Part shown: positions 1 to 8,207 of the stretch, in pieces
Layout: each line of letters opens with the position of its first letter
Position numbering within the stretch: position 1 is the stretch's first letter
NCBI GenBank assembly: GCA_014324045.1
Contig: JACOMY010000002.1
Coordinates: forward strand, 1 to 64,000
Direction: 5' to 3'
Length of the DNA stretch: 64,000 bases
DNA from: Rhodospirillales bacterium
GTDB lineage: Bacteria > Pseudomonadota > Alphaproteobacteria > Kiloniellales > JACOMY01
Made by a program: the position numbers and the translations under genes
Notes under the pieces: model-generated
Told to the model about the DNA's origin: nothing
The model's input: only the letters and a program-made list of their open reading frames with translations
Databases searched by the model: none

Positions 1-303
1 TATATGGTTTATATAGTTCCACGCTGTGACCTCCGAATGGTCCAAATAGCCGGTGTAGTCGCCTTGCGAGTCCAACCCGTCGATAGTCAGGCTCCACCTC
101 CCTTCAGGCTCTTAGGTCGAGTCGAGGTCCCAGAAGGCCCCGACGCTTAGAGCAGGCAATCGGCAACTGTGCCGCGGTGGACCGCAAGTCCGCGCTCCGC
201 CGGCTCCTCTCCCTTCCTTGCCGACCAACAAAACCACGGCGCTACCGAGCTGCTATAAACCATGTTTCCCACCCCTCCGAACCCTCAACCGCTGCCGGAG
301 ATG
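1..303. other. left edge, no complete gene
   Basis: No complete gene is seen. On the minus strand an open frame runs from about position 112 to the window edge and reads as plausible protein (it includes GRWSLTIDGLDSQGDYTG), but its upstream end meets a stop codon with no start. It may be the tail of a broken gene or chance. The stretch also forms the 3' flank of the minus-strand cfa gene; I see no convincing terminator hairpin with a T-run. Confidence 0.3.
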
Positions 304-1545
304 CTACTTGGTCGCCTGCGGCCTGCCTCGGGCGTCCCGCACCGCCTGCGCACGTTCCCAGTCAAACATGTAGTCGCGCGTCAGCGGCAAAGTCTCCTGG
401 CGACGGGTCATCTGCACCTGGACCACCATGAGGCCCTGATGGCGGAAACCCATCTCGCAGCCGGCCAGATAGAGCTCCCACATCCGGTAGAAGCGCGCGT
501 CGTAGAGGTCTTCGACGGCCCGGTGGTTCTCGTTGAAGCGCTGCCGCCAGAGCTTCAAGGTCTCGGCGTAATGCAGGCGCAGGATCTCGATGTCGGTGAC
601 GAAGAGCCCGTTATCCTCAATCGCCGGCAGCAGTTCCGAGAGGGTCGGCAGATCCGCGCCCGGGAAGATGTACTTCCGGATGAAGGGATTTATCGGCCCG
701 GGCTCGTTGAAGCGCGCAATGGTGTGCAGCAGGCAGACGCCGTTTTCCGTCAGCAAACCGCGCAGCTTCCCGAAGAACTCCCGGTAGTTCTTTTTGCCGA
801 CATGTTCGAACATGCCGACCGAGACGATCCGCTCGAAGCGCTCCGCGAGGGTCCGGTAATCTTGCAGGCGAAAATCGACCCGGTCCGCCAAGCCGGCCTG
901 CTCCGCCCGCTCGCGCGAAAGCCTATGCTGCTCTTCCGACAGCGTCACGCCGACGACCCGCGCCGAGGCCAGGCTTGCCAGATAGAGGCCCATACCGCCC
1001 CAGCCGGACCCGATGTCGAGCAGCCGCAGGCCGGCCTCGTTCAGCAAGAGCTTGGCTGCGATATGCCGCTTCTTATCCAGCTGGGCCCGCTCCAGATCGC
1101 CGTGCTCCTCCTCGAAGTAGGCGCAGGAGTACTGACGGTCACGGTCGAGGAAGAGATCGTAGAGCCGGCCCGAGAGATCGTAGTGATGGGCAACGTTCCG
1201 TTGCGCTTTGCCGATCGGATTGTACTGCTTAATCCAGCGGCTCTGGCGATTGAGGTGGAAGACCGGCTTTGCCAGCCAATGGTTCTCCAGCCGGCTGTAG
1301 TTTTTAGCCATGATCTCCGTCAGATCGCCGATGTCTCCCTTTTCGACGGTCAGGCTGCCGTCCATATAGGCCTCGGCCAACTTGACCGGCGGGTTGAGCA
1401 GCAGCGACCACTCAAGAGTCTTCTTGTGCAGTTTTATGCGGCAAGCGGGGATGCTAGCGTCGCCGACCGTCATGACCTTGCCGGCAGCATCCTCGATCTC
1501 GAGCGCCCCGTCGCGGATCATGTGCTTCAACAGACGCTTCATCAT
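304..1545 (-). CDS. cfa: cyclopropane-fatty-acyl-phospholipid synthase family methyltransferase
   Basis: A SAM-dependent methyltransferase predicted to add a methylene bridge across double bonds of membrane phospholipid acyl chains, making cyclopropane fatty acids. Seen: an N-terminal lipid-binding-type region, the phrase HHYDLSGRLYDLFLD typical of the Cfa family, the SAM-binding glycine motif LLDIGSGWGGMGLYLA, and SVGMFEHVG further on. About 413 residues is normal for the family. The frame stays open to a TTG at 1572, but the ATG pair at 1545/1542 is preferred because AGGCGGA lies just upstream. It is the last gene of the minus-strand lipid cluster, 122 nt after mltG, so it may be co-transcribed or have its own promoter. 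The family also includes close relatives acting on other unsaturated lipids, so exact product is inferred. Confidence 0.9.
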   Translation of the reverse strand: MMKRLLKHMIRDGALEIEDAAGKVMTVGDASIPACRIKLHKKTLEWSLLLNPPVKLAEAYMDGSLTVEKGDIGDLTEIMAKNYSRLENHWLAKPVFHLNRQSRWIKQYNPIGKAQRNVAHHYDLSGRLYDLFLDRDRQYSCAYFEEEHGDLERAQLDKKRHIAAKLLLNEAGLRLLDIGSGWGGMGLYLASLASARVVGVTLSEEQHRLSRERAEQAGLADRVDFRLQDYRTLAERFERIVSVGMFEHVGKKNYREFFGKLRGLLTENGVCLLHTIARFNEPGPINPFIRKYIFPGADLPTLSELLPAIEDNGLFVTDIEILRLHYAETLKLWRQRFNENHRAVEDLYDARFYRMWELYLAGCEMGFRHQGLMVVQVQMTRRQETLPLTRDYMFDWERAQAVRDARGRPQATK

Positions 1546-1667
1546 GGCCGTTCCGCCTGCCGCCCTTCCCAAGCCCGCAGGTCCCTAACCTTCTCAAGGT
1601 TGCGATATCGTCGAAGGGGACGCTAGCAAAGCCGAAGGGTGACAGACAAGCACCCGGAAAGCAGGGT

Positions 1668-2732
1668 TCAATCGGACTTTCGCCCGGCCTTGATGCGACG
1701 CCAAGTGCGGACGTTCCTGTTGTGATCGTTCAAGGTTCTAGCGAAGGCATGGCCGCCGCTGCCGTCGGCAACGAAGTAGAGAAACTCTGTCTCCGCCGGC
1801 CGAATCGCCGCCTCTAGGGCGGCCCAGCCCGGATTGGCAATCGGCCCGGGCGGCAGCCCGGCGTTGGTGTAGGTGTTGTAGGGGTCTTCGCTCCGCAACT
1901 CGGACTTGCGAATGCCGCGGCCGAGCTGACCGCCCATGCCCTTGGTCACAGCATAGATCACGGTGGGATCGGATTGAAGTGGCATGCCCTTGCGCAGGCG
2001 ATTGACGAAGACGCCAGCTACCAGGCTGCGCTCCTCGGCCAAACCCGTTTCCTTCTCGACGATCGAGGCCAGCGTAACCCAGTCGGCGCGCGTCTCGAAC
2101 GGCAGGTCCTCCAGGCGCGACGGCCAGAGCCTGTCCAATGCCTCCAGCTGGGCGTCGCGCATGCGCTCCAAGACCTGGGCGCGCGTTTCCCCCCGCTGAA
2201 AGAAATAGGTATCCGGCAGTAGGCTGCCTTCCGGCGGAAGGGTCTCTATCGGCGGGCCTTGCAGATCGGGCGCGGCATTGATGATCTGTACGATGTCCCA
2301 AGAGGTCAGTCCTTCCGGCAGGGTCACGCGGTGCGACAGCGTTTTGCCCTCGACCAGTTGGGCAAGCACCTCCTGCATGGAAAGGCCGGCGGCGAAGGCA
2401 TACTCTCCGGCCTTTAGCGCCCCGGCCTTACCTTCGATGCTGGCGGCCATCTTGAAGACCCCCGGCTCGGCGATCACCCCCTCCGCGAAGAGCGTCCGGG
2501 CAATCGCGTTCAAGCTGCTGCCGCGCACAATCGTGACGGTCCGCTCCTCCATCAGCGGCCCCGGCCGCCGATAGAGGTTGACGCCATAAAGGCAGGCACC
2601 GATACCGCCGCCTGCGAGCACCGCTAGCACCATCACCAAGAAGCCGAGCGCAAAGCGGCCACGGCGCCACTTGCGCTTCGCTGCCGGATTGCTCTCTTCG
2701 GACGGTTCTGGAAGATCAGGAGACTCGACCAA
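1668..2732 (-). CDS. mltG: endolytic murein transglycosylase MltG (YceG-like)
   Basis: A membrane-anchored lytic transglycosylase that cleaves nascent peptidoglycan glycan strands and helps set their length. Seen: a short basic cytoplasmic start, one membrane segment at about residues 28-50 (FALGFLVMVLAVLAGGGIGA), a LysM-like/YceG N-terminal region, then the YceG catalytic core with the acidic signature SIVEKETG and the conserved VFVNRLRKGMPLQSDPTVIY. Length 354 residues is typical. The start is a TTG overlapping the 3' end of fabF by 17 nt, which implies translational coupling; no better start with this N-terminus is visible. A pairing of mltG with fabF and acpP is common in bacteria. Confidence 0.93.
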   Translation of the reverse strand: MVESPDLPEPSEESNPAAKRKWRRGRFALGFLVMVLAVLAGGGIGACLYGVNLYRRPGPLMEERTVTIVRGSSLNAIARTLFAEGVIAEPGVFKMAASIEGKAGALKAGEYAFAAGLSMQEVLAQLVEGKTLSHRVTLPEGLTSWDIVQIINAAPDLQGPPIETLPPEGSLLPDTYFFQRGETRAQVLERMRDAQLEALDRLWPSRLEDLPFETRADWVTLASIVEKETGLAEERSLVAGVFVNRLRKGMPLQSDPTVIYAVTKGMGGQLGRGIRKSELRSEDPYNTYTNAGLPPGPIANPGWAALEAAIRPAETEFLYFVADGSGGHAFARTLNDHNRNVRTWRRIKAGRKSD

Positions 2733-3981
2733 ATACCAGGCTCGCGTTGGTGCCGCCGAAACCGAAGGAGTTCGATAGCGCCACGTCGATCTTGCGCTCG
2801 CGCGCGGTCAGCGGCACCAGATCCACGCCTTCGCAGTTCGGCGAGGGTGTCTCTAGGTTCAGGGTCGGCGGGGCGACGCCGTCGCGGATGGCCAAAAGGC
2901 AGAAAATAGCCTCGACCGCACCGGCAGCGCCCAAAAGATGTCCAATCGCCGACTTGGTCGATGACATGGACATGCCATCGACCGCCGTCCCAAAGAGCCG
3001 GCGGACGGCATTGAGCTCGATCTCGTCGCCCAGCGGCGTCGAAGTACCGTGCGCATTGACGTAATCGACCCGATCACAAGCCAGACTGGCCCGCTGCAGG
3101 GCTGCCCGCATGGACCGGAAGCCGCCGTTGCCATCCTCAGCCGGCGCAGTGATGTGGTGGGCATCGCCGGAAAGCCCGTAGCCAAGGACCTCGCCATAGA
3201 TCCTTGCATCGCGTGCCTTGGCGTGCGCCAGTTCCTCCAGCACCACGATGCCGGCGCCCTCGCCCATGACGAAGCCATCGCGACCCTCGTCCCAAGGGCG
3301 CGACGCCGCCTCGGGCCGGTCGTTGTAACCGGTCGCGAGTGCCCGCGCCGCCGAGAAGCCGGCTAGGCCGAGGCGGCAGATCGCCGCCTCGGCGCCGCCG
3401 GCGATCATCACGTCGGCATCGCCCAAGGCCACCAGACGGGCCGCGTCACCGATCGCATGTGCACCGGTCGAACAGGCGGTGACGACCGAGTGGTTGGGTC
3501 CGCGGAAACCATAGCGGATCGAGATCTGTCCCGAGCAGAGGTTGATCAGCGCAGAAGGGATGAAGAAGGGGCTGACCCGGCGGGGACCACGTTCCAGCAA
3601 GGCGACAGAGGTGTCGTAGATTGCCTTGAGCCCGCCGATGCCCGAGCCGATCATGACCCCGGTGCGTTCCTGCTGCTCCTCGGTCTCAGCCTGCCAGCCC
3701 GAATCGGTAATCGCCTGATCGGCGGCAGCCAAACCATAGAGGATAAAGGTATCGACCTTGCGGCGATCCTTGGGCGCCATCCATCGGTCTTCGTCGAAAT
3801 GGCCTTCGGATTCTTGCCCTCTGGGCACCTGCCCGGCGATCTTCGCAGGAATGTCCGAGACATCGAAGTCGGTTACCGCCGAGATACCGCTTTCTCCGGC
3901 AATCAACCTCTTCCAAATGGCTTCGACGCCACTGCCCAAGGGGTTAACCATCCCCAGGCCGGTAATGGCGACACGTCGCAT
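2716..3981 (-). CDS. fabF: 3-oxoacyl-[acyl-carrier-protein] synthase II
   Basis: Condensing enzyme of type II fatty-acid synthesis: it elongates acyl-ACP with malonyl-ACP. Seen: the thiolase fold start MRRVAITGLGMVNPLG, the active-site cysteine in VVTACSTGAHA (near residue 165), the two catalytic histidines in VNAHGTSTPLGD and KSAIGHLLGAAGAVEA, and the C-terminal NSFGFGGTNASLVF. Length is about 421 residues, as usual. The ATG at 3981 is chosen over an upstream alternative start because it begins the conserved MRRV and has GGAGA about 9 nt before it. It lies between acpP and mltG on the minus strand and overlaps mltG. Confidence 0.97.
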   Translation of the reverse strand: MRRVAITGLGMVNPLGSGVEAIWKRLIAGESGISAVTDFDVSDIPAKIAGQVPRGQESEGHFDEDRWMAPKDRRKVDTFILYGLAAADQAITDSGWQAETEEQQERTGVMIGSGIGGLKAIYDTSVALLERGPRRVSPFFIPSALINLCSGQISIRYGFRGPNHSVVTACSTGAHAIGDAARLVALGDADVMIAGGAEAAICRLGLAGFSAARALATGYNDRPEAASRPWDEGRDGFVMGEGAGIVVLEELAHAKARDARIYGEVLGYGLSGDAHHITAPAEDGNGGFRSMRAALQRASLACDRVDYVNAHGTSTPLGDEIELNAVRRLFGTAVDGMSMSSTKSAIGHLLGAAGAVEAIFCLLAIRDGVAPPTLNLETPSPNCEGVDLVPLTARERKIDVALSNSFGFGGTNASLVFGRVS

Positions 3982-4137
3982 ACTAACGGCTCTCCACACT
4001 TGGCCAGGCAGGCATCCCCACCGTTGGGGAGCATCTCATACGGATGCTCTGCGCAGCCGGCACGGCCTTCTCTCCAAGACGGCTGGCTCTCTAAGGCGGC
4101 CGGTGGGAAGCCCGGGTGCGAGCCGGCCTCCGAGGCC

Positions 4138-4371
4138 TCAGATGTTCTCTTGAATGAAATCGACTGCGTGCTTGACGGTCACGATCTTCTCAGCCGCATC
4201 GTCGGGAATCTCGCAGCCGAACTCTTCCTCGAAAGCCATCACCAACTCGACGGTATCGAGGCTGTCGGCGCCTAGATCGTCGATGAAGCTGGCGCCGTCG
4301 ATCACCTTGGCCTCTTCCACACCCAGGTGCTCGACAACAATCTTCTTAACACGTACCGCAACGTCACTCAT
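4138..4371 (-). CDS. acpP: acyl carrier protein
   Basis: The small acidic carrier that holds acyl chains as thioesters during fatty-acid synthesis. Seen: 77 residues, the phosphopantetheine attachment motif [10 protein letters not shown] with the serine at residue 37, and a strongly acidic composition. AAAGGA precedes the ATG by 9 nt. It lies 156 nt upstream of fabF in the same direction, and a 281-nt gap separates it from fabG, so it probably has its own promoter, fitting its need for high expression. Confidence 0.97.
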   Translation of the reverse strand: MSDVAVRVKKIVVEHLGVEEAKVIDGASFIDDLGADSLDTVELVMAFEEEFGCEIPDDAAEKIVTVKHAVDFIQENI

Positions 4372-4415
4372 GTTCTTCGATCCTTTGTTCGATGTTTGCT
4401 TTGTCTACTAATGCC

Positions 4416-4431
4416 GACAGGGTTGCCTGTC
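4416..4431. promoter_or_regulatory. inverted repeat upstream of acpP
   Basis: GACAGG and CCTGTC form a perfect 6-bp dyad with a 4-nt loop, 45-60 nt before the acpP start. It lies where an operator or leader hairpin would sit. No known regulator is recognised from it, and a dyad this short could be chance. Confidence 0.25.
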
Positions 4432-4652
4432 ACGGCTGTTCTCCGAGACCTGAATGCACGATCTCCCGCCACCCGAACCATCTCCGGAAACCGCGGATCA
4501 CCCCTCTGCCGCATTCCTAATCGGCACCTCTTATCACGATTCCCGGTGCTGTCCAATTGAACTTGCTAACCGGCAAACGGCCGGCAGCAATGCAGACAGA
4601 CGGCAGCGCGCCCTTATCCCATTCCGAGAGATCCGCGCCGCCCACAAACCTG

Positions 4653-5390
4653 CTATACCATGACCATGCCACCGTTTACGTGCAGGGTTTGGCCGGTCAC
4701 ATAGGCGGCCTCCTTACTGGCCAAATAGACGACCGCGGCCGCAACATCGCCCCCTTCGCCCAAGCGACTCGCAGGGACCGCACGCAGGATAGTCTCGCGC
4801 TGCTTGTCGTTCAATGCATCTGTCATGGGACTGGCGATGAGGCCGGGTGCTACGCAGTTGACCGTGATGCCGCGCGAGGCGACCTCAGCGGCCAAGGCCT
4901 TGGAGAAGCCTATCATGCCTGCCTTGGAGGCAGCATAGTTGGCCTGTCCGCGGTTGCCGGTCACACCGACGATCGAGGTAACGCCGATTATACGACCGTG
5001 GCGGCGCCGCATCATGCCCCGCAGGCTGCCCCGTGCCAAACGGAAACCGGCGGTCAGGTTCACCTGCAGCACCTGCTCCCACTCTTCGTCCTTCATGCGG
5101 GCCAAGAGGTTGTCGCGGGTCAGACCTGCGTTGTTCACCAGGATGTCGAGGCCGTCCATGGCCACTTCGGCTTGTTCCGGCAGGGCATCGGCCGCAGCCC
5201 CGTCGCCAAGGTTGCAAGGCAGGACATGGCAGCGTTCGCCCAGATCTACGGCCAAGGCCTCCAGGGCCTCCCGGCGCGTGCCGGTCAAGCCGACCGTAGC
5301 CCCTTGTGCATGCAGGGCACGCGCGATCGCGCTGCCGATTCCACCGGACGCGCCGGTGACCAGCACCTTCTGTTCGCTTAGATCGAACAT
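4653..5390 (-). CDS. fabG: 3-oxoacyl-[acyl-carrier-protein] reductase
   Basis: NADPH-dependent short-chain dehydrogenase that reduces 3-oxoacyl-ACP in fatty-acid elongation. Seen: the nucleotide motif GASGGIGSAIA near the N-terminus, NNAG, the catalytic serine/tyrosine/lysine region with YAASKAGMIGFSKALA, NCVAPGLI, and the C-terminal TGQTLHVNGGMVMV. Length 245 residues is the FabG norm. The ATG at 5390 (MFDLSEQK) is chosen; the frame extends further upstream, but the extra residues do not match the family. It lies 28 nt after fabD in the same direction, so the two are almost certainly one transcript. Confidence 0.95.
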   Translation of the reverse strand: MFDLSEQKVLVTGASGGIGSAIARALHAQGATVGLTGTRREALEALAVDLGERCHVLPCNLGDGAAADALPEQAEVAMDGLDILVNNAGLTRDNLLARMKDEEWEQVLQVNLTAGFRLARGSLRGMMRRRHGRIIGVTSIVGVTGNRGQANYAASKAGMIGFSKALAAEVASRGITVNCVAPGLIASPMTDALNDKQRETILRAVPASRLGEGGDVAAAVVYLASKEAAYVTGQTLHVNGGMVMV

Positions 5391-5418
5391 CTCTCTTCGT
5401 CTTGTCCCTATCCTCTGC

Positions 5419-6360
5419 CTAAAGCTGTCCCAGCACGATCTCGACCTCACCCGGCGTGCCGCAGGGCAAGCCCTTCAGATCGCGATCGATGCGGTGCGCC
5501 AGGCCGGACAGAACCTTGCCGACGCCCAGCTCGACCAATGTCTCTACGCCGGCCTCGCGCATGGCTAGGACCGACTCGCGCCAGCGCACGCGGCCAACGA
5601 CCTGGCTTACCAACAGTCGGCGGATTTCCGCCGGGCTCTCCACCGGTGCCGCCGTCACGTTGGCGATAAGCGGCAACGCAGGCGGCGCCAGATCGGTCGC
5701 CTCCAAAGCCGCTTCCATGACATCGGCTGCCGGCGCCATCAGCGCACAGTGAAAGGGCGCAGAAACGCTGAGCAGAACCGACCTGCATCCGCCGCGTCCC
5801 CTAGCGATCTCGATGGCTCGATTGACGGCCTCGGTGTGTCCGCTGATGACCACCTGGCCCGGAGCATTGTCGTTGGCAGCGCTGCAGACCTGGCCCTGCG
5901 CAGCTTCGGCGGCAACCTCCTCGACCGCTTCGTGCCCGAGGCCCATGACGGCCGCCATGGCACCGACGCCAGGAGCAACAGCATCTTGCATGGCCTGGCC
6001 GCGACGCTTCAGCAGCCGGGAGGCGGTCGCCACGCCGAAGGTCTCGGCGGCGGCCAAAGCAGAATATTCACCTAGGGAATGGCCGGCGACGAAGCACGCT
6101 TTATCGCTCAAAGTCAGGTCCCCCTCGTGCTCCAATACGCGAAGGCTTGCCAAGCTGACAGCCATCAGCGCCGGCTGCGCATTTTCCGTCAGGGTGAGTT
6201 CTTCCGTCGGTCCCTCGATCATCAGCCGGAAGAGGTTCTGCTTCAGAGCCTCGTCGACCTCTTCGAAGACCTCTCTGGCAGGCGCAAAGGCTTCGGCAAG
6301 GCCAGCCCCCATACCAACGGCCTGGCTGCCCTGTCCCGGGAACACAAAAGCTCTCGTCAT
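5419..6360 (-). CDS. fabD: malonyl-CoA:ACP transacylase
   Basis: Transfers malonyl from CoA to ACP, supplying the extender unit for fatty-acid synthesis. Seen: FPGQGSQAVGMG at the start, the nucleophile motif GHSLGEYSAL with the catalytic serine near residue 96, and the conserved SVSAPFHCALM with the active-site histidine. Length 313 residues is typical. The ATG at 6360 begins the conserved MTRAFVFPG. First gene of the minus-strand fab run, diverging from rpsF across a 288-nt region that holds candidate promoters for both. Confidence 0.96.
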   Translation of the reverse strand: MTRAFVFPGQGSQAVGMGAGLAEAFAPAREVFEEVDEALKQNLFRLMIEGPTEELTLTENAQPALMAVSLASLRVLEHEGDLTLSDKACFVAGHSLGEYSALAAAETFGVATASRLLKRRGQAMQDAVAPGVGAMAAVMGLGHEAVEEVAAEAAQGQVCSAANDNAPGQVVISGHTEAVNRAIEIARGRGGCRSVLLSVSAPFHCALMAPAADVMEAALEATDLAPPALPLIANVTAAPVESPAEIRRLLVSQVVGRVRWRESVLAMREAGVETLVELGVGKVLSGLAHRIDRDLKGLPCGTPGEVEIVLGQL

Positions 6361-6433
6361 GATGCGCACTTTCTTCTTAATCGATTCTTGTTGTTCGGCA
6401 TTGCGGCCATGCCGTACCAGCAGGAAAGCTGGG

Positions 6434-6461
6434 AAGCTAGAGATTGCTGCACTCCTGTCAA
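6434..6461 (-). promoter_or_regulatory. candidate promoter of the fabD run
   Basis: On the minus strand TTGACA (6456-6461) is followed after 16 nt by TAGCTT (6434-6439), about 73 nt before the fabD ATG. The -35 element is perfect, the -10 poor, so this is a plausible but unproven sigma-70 promoter. Confidence 0.35.
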
Positions 6462-6498
6462 GCCACCGTCGGCGAACCCATATGCTGTGTCCGGTCTA

Positions 6499-6526
6499 TT
6501 GCGTCTGGGCGGAGAAACTGTATAGT
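6499..6526 (+). promoter_or_regulatory. candidate promoter of rpsF-rpsR-rplI
   Basis: TTGCGT (6499-6504), 16-nt spacer, TATAGT (6521-6526), followed by a leader of roughly 115 nt before rpsF. The leader contains a perfect self-complementary stretch TTGCCGGCCGGCAA (6558-6571) and a second GCCGG pair right after it. Leaders of rpsF operons in many bacteria carry an RNA structure bound by the S6:S18 pair; whether this is one cannot be decided by eye. Confidence 0.5.
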
Positions 6527-6648
6527 CCGTCGCCTTCCTGGCAGAACCGGGACCTCCTTGCCGGCCGGCAAACCTGCCGGTCGGCTATGGGAGCGGCGCC
6601 CGTCCCCGGGACTTCTCCCCGTCAGAGCCACAAGGAGCTGAAGCAAAG

Positions 6649-7092
6649 ATGTCGTTTTACGAGTGCGTGATCATCGCCCGCCAAGACATGTCGGCCCAAC
6701 AGGCCGAAGATCTGACCGACAAGCTGGTTGCCCTAGTCTCCGAGAACGGCGGCGAAGTCGCCAAGAAAGAATATTGGGGCCTACGCAACCTCTCCTACCG
6801 GATCAAGAAGAACCGCAAGGGCCACTACATTCTCCTGAACTTGAATGCCCCGCCGGTCTGCCTCGCAGAGGTGGAACGGAACATGCGGTTCGACGAAAAC
6901 ATTCTGCGCTATCTTACCGTCAAGGTGAAAGCGCTGGATCCCAATCCCTCTGCCATCCTGCAGCGCCGCGACCGCGACGACCGCCGGGGCGGACGCGGAG
7001 ACCGTGGCGATCGCCGCGACCGTCCGCCGCCGCGCGACTCCGGCCCGCGCCAGCAAGGCGTGCGCACCGCAATCCACGGTACGGGAGAGTAA
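6649..7092 (+). CDS. rpsF: 30S ribosomal protein S6
   Basis: Small-subunit protein that pairs with S18 on the central domain of 16S rRNA. Seen: the S6 start MSFYECVIIARQDMS, YWGLRNLSYRIKKNRKGHY and the MRFDENILRYLTVKV stretch. After residue 108 comes a charged R/D/G-rich tail, making 147 residues, which is long compared with about 100-135 in many bacteria but usual in alphaproteobacteria. AGGAG lies 13 nt upstream of the ATG. First gene of rpsF-rpsR-rplI. Confidence 0.97.
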   Translation: MSFYECVIIARQDMSAQQAEDLTDKLVALVSENGGEVAKKEYWGLRNLSYRIKKNRKGHYILLNLNAPPVCLAEVERNMRFDENILRYLTVKVKALDPNPSAILQRRDRDDRRGGRGDRGDRRDRPPPRDSGPRQQGVRTAIHGTGE

Positions 7093-7095
7093 GTC

Positions 7096-7353
7096 ATGAC
7101 CATCGAAGTCGTCACCCGCAACACCGCGGTCCGCAAGCCCTTCTTCCGGCGCCGCAAGTCCTGCCCCTTTTCCGGCCCCAACGCACCGGCGATCGACTAC
7201 AAGGACGTCCGCCTGCTGTCCCGCTTCGTGTCGGAGCGCGGCAAGATCGTGCCGTCGCGTATCACCGCCGTGTCAGCCAAGAAGCAGCGTCAACTGGCCC
7301 GCGCCATCAAGCGTGCGCGCTACCTGGCCCTGTTGCCTTATGTGATTCGCTAA
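7096..7353 (+). CDS. rpsR: 30S ribosomal protein S18
   Basis: Small-subunit RNA-binding protein that forms a heterodimer with S6. Seen: [11 protein letters not shown], the [20 protein letters not shown] core and [14 protein letters not shown] at the C-terminus; 85 residues. Starts 3 nt after the rpsF stop with GGGAGA overlapping the end of rpsF, so translation is coupled. Confidence 0.97.
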   Translation: MTIEVVTRNTAVRKPFFRRRKSCPFSGPNAPAIDYKDVRLLSRFVSERGKIVPSRITAVSAKKQRQLARAIKRARYLALLPYVIR

Positions 7354-7366
7354 GGGAATTTCCACC

Positions 7367-7987
7367 ATGATGGAAGTAATCCTCCTCGAGCGTATCGAGG
7401 GCTGGGGGCAGATGGGCGACGTCGTGAAGGTGCGCCCGGGCTATGCCCGCAACTACCTGCTGCCGCAGAAGAAGGCGCTGAGGGCCACCAAGGCCAACCT
7501 TGCCTATTTCGAGACCCGACGCGCCCAGCTGGAGGCCACCAACCTGGCCAAGCGCGAAGAGGCCGAGCAGGTCGGCAACAAGATCGACGGCCTGGCCGTG
7601 GTGCTGATCCGCCAAGCCAGCGAGACCGGCCAGCTCTACGGCTCCGTCACCGCCCGCGACATCGCCGACGGGCTGCATGAACAAGGCCTCACCGTAGAGC
7701 GCTCTCAGGTGGTGCTCGACCGGCCGATCAAGACCCTAGGTCTGAACAACATTCGGGTGCGCCTGCATCCAGAGGTCAGCGTCACCATTACTGTCAACGT
7801 CGCCCGCACAGCCGAAGAAGCCGAGATGCAGGCCGAGTCCGGAGAGATGGTGACGGCCGAAAGCCTGCGCCGCGCTGCGGACGCCGAAGACGAAGCCATC
7901 GAGGCCGCGCTTACCGCCGCCGAGGCCGGCCAAGCCGAAGCAAGCGAGGAGGAGGCTGCGGGCGAAGCCCCCAAGTCCGGCGCGTAA
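7367..7987 (+). CDS. rplI: 50S ribosomal protein L9
   Basis: Large-subunit protein with two globular ends joined by a long helix. Seen: the N-terminal [19 protein letters not shown] and [17 protein letters not shown], the central helix, and the C-terminal domain ending near [15 protein letters not shown]. An acidic alanine/glutamate-rich tail of about 55 residues follows, giving 206 residues instead of the usual 150. Such tails occur in alphaproteobacteria. Two ATGs stand in tandem at 7367 and 7370, so the first methionine is uncertain by one codon. A terminator follows at 8005. Confidence 0.96.
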   Translation: MMEVILLERIEGWGQMGDVVKVRPGYARNYLLPQKKALRATKANLAYFETRRAQLEATNLAKREEAEQVGNKIDGLAVVLIRQASETGQLYGSVTARDIADGLHEQGLTVERSQVVLDRPIKTLGLNNIRVRLHPEVSVTITVNVARTAEEAEMQAESGEMVTAESLRRAADAEDEAIEAALTAAEAGQAEASEEEAAGEAPKSGA

Positions 7988-8004
7988 CCTTGGCAGTTCC
8001 GTCA

Positions 8005-8045
8005 AAAGGGGCGTCCAGCCATCGCGTCGGACGTTCTTTTTCTTT
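8005..8045 (+). terminator. rho-independent terminator after rplI
   Basis: A stem of about 10-11 base pairs (left arm 8005-8015, right arm 8028-8038, with some G-U pairs) is followed by TTCTTTTTCTTT. It lies 18 nt after the rplI stop and separates the ribosomal genes from dnaB. Confidence 0.75.
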
Positions 8046-8207
8046 GTGACTCCAGAAGCGGGCTGTGAGTCCCGGGAAGATTGAGGAAAACAAGTTAGAG
8101 CAAAAATTTAACCGAGTCTTTTTGAATTTTCTCCAGCCCATGGCAGTCTTGAGCTGGGTGCTCCGGTTTGGCAAGGTGGCGCGATTGCAGAGCGAGAGCA
8201 AAACCCC

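Noticed and set aside
262-1626. 454-codon open frame on the plus strand opposite cfa
   Set aside because: It is antisense to a clear methyltransferase, has no family motifs, and long antisense frames are expected in GC-rich coding DNA.
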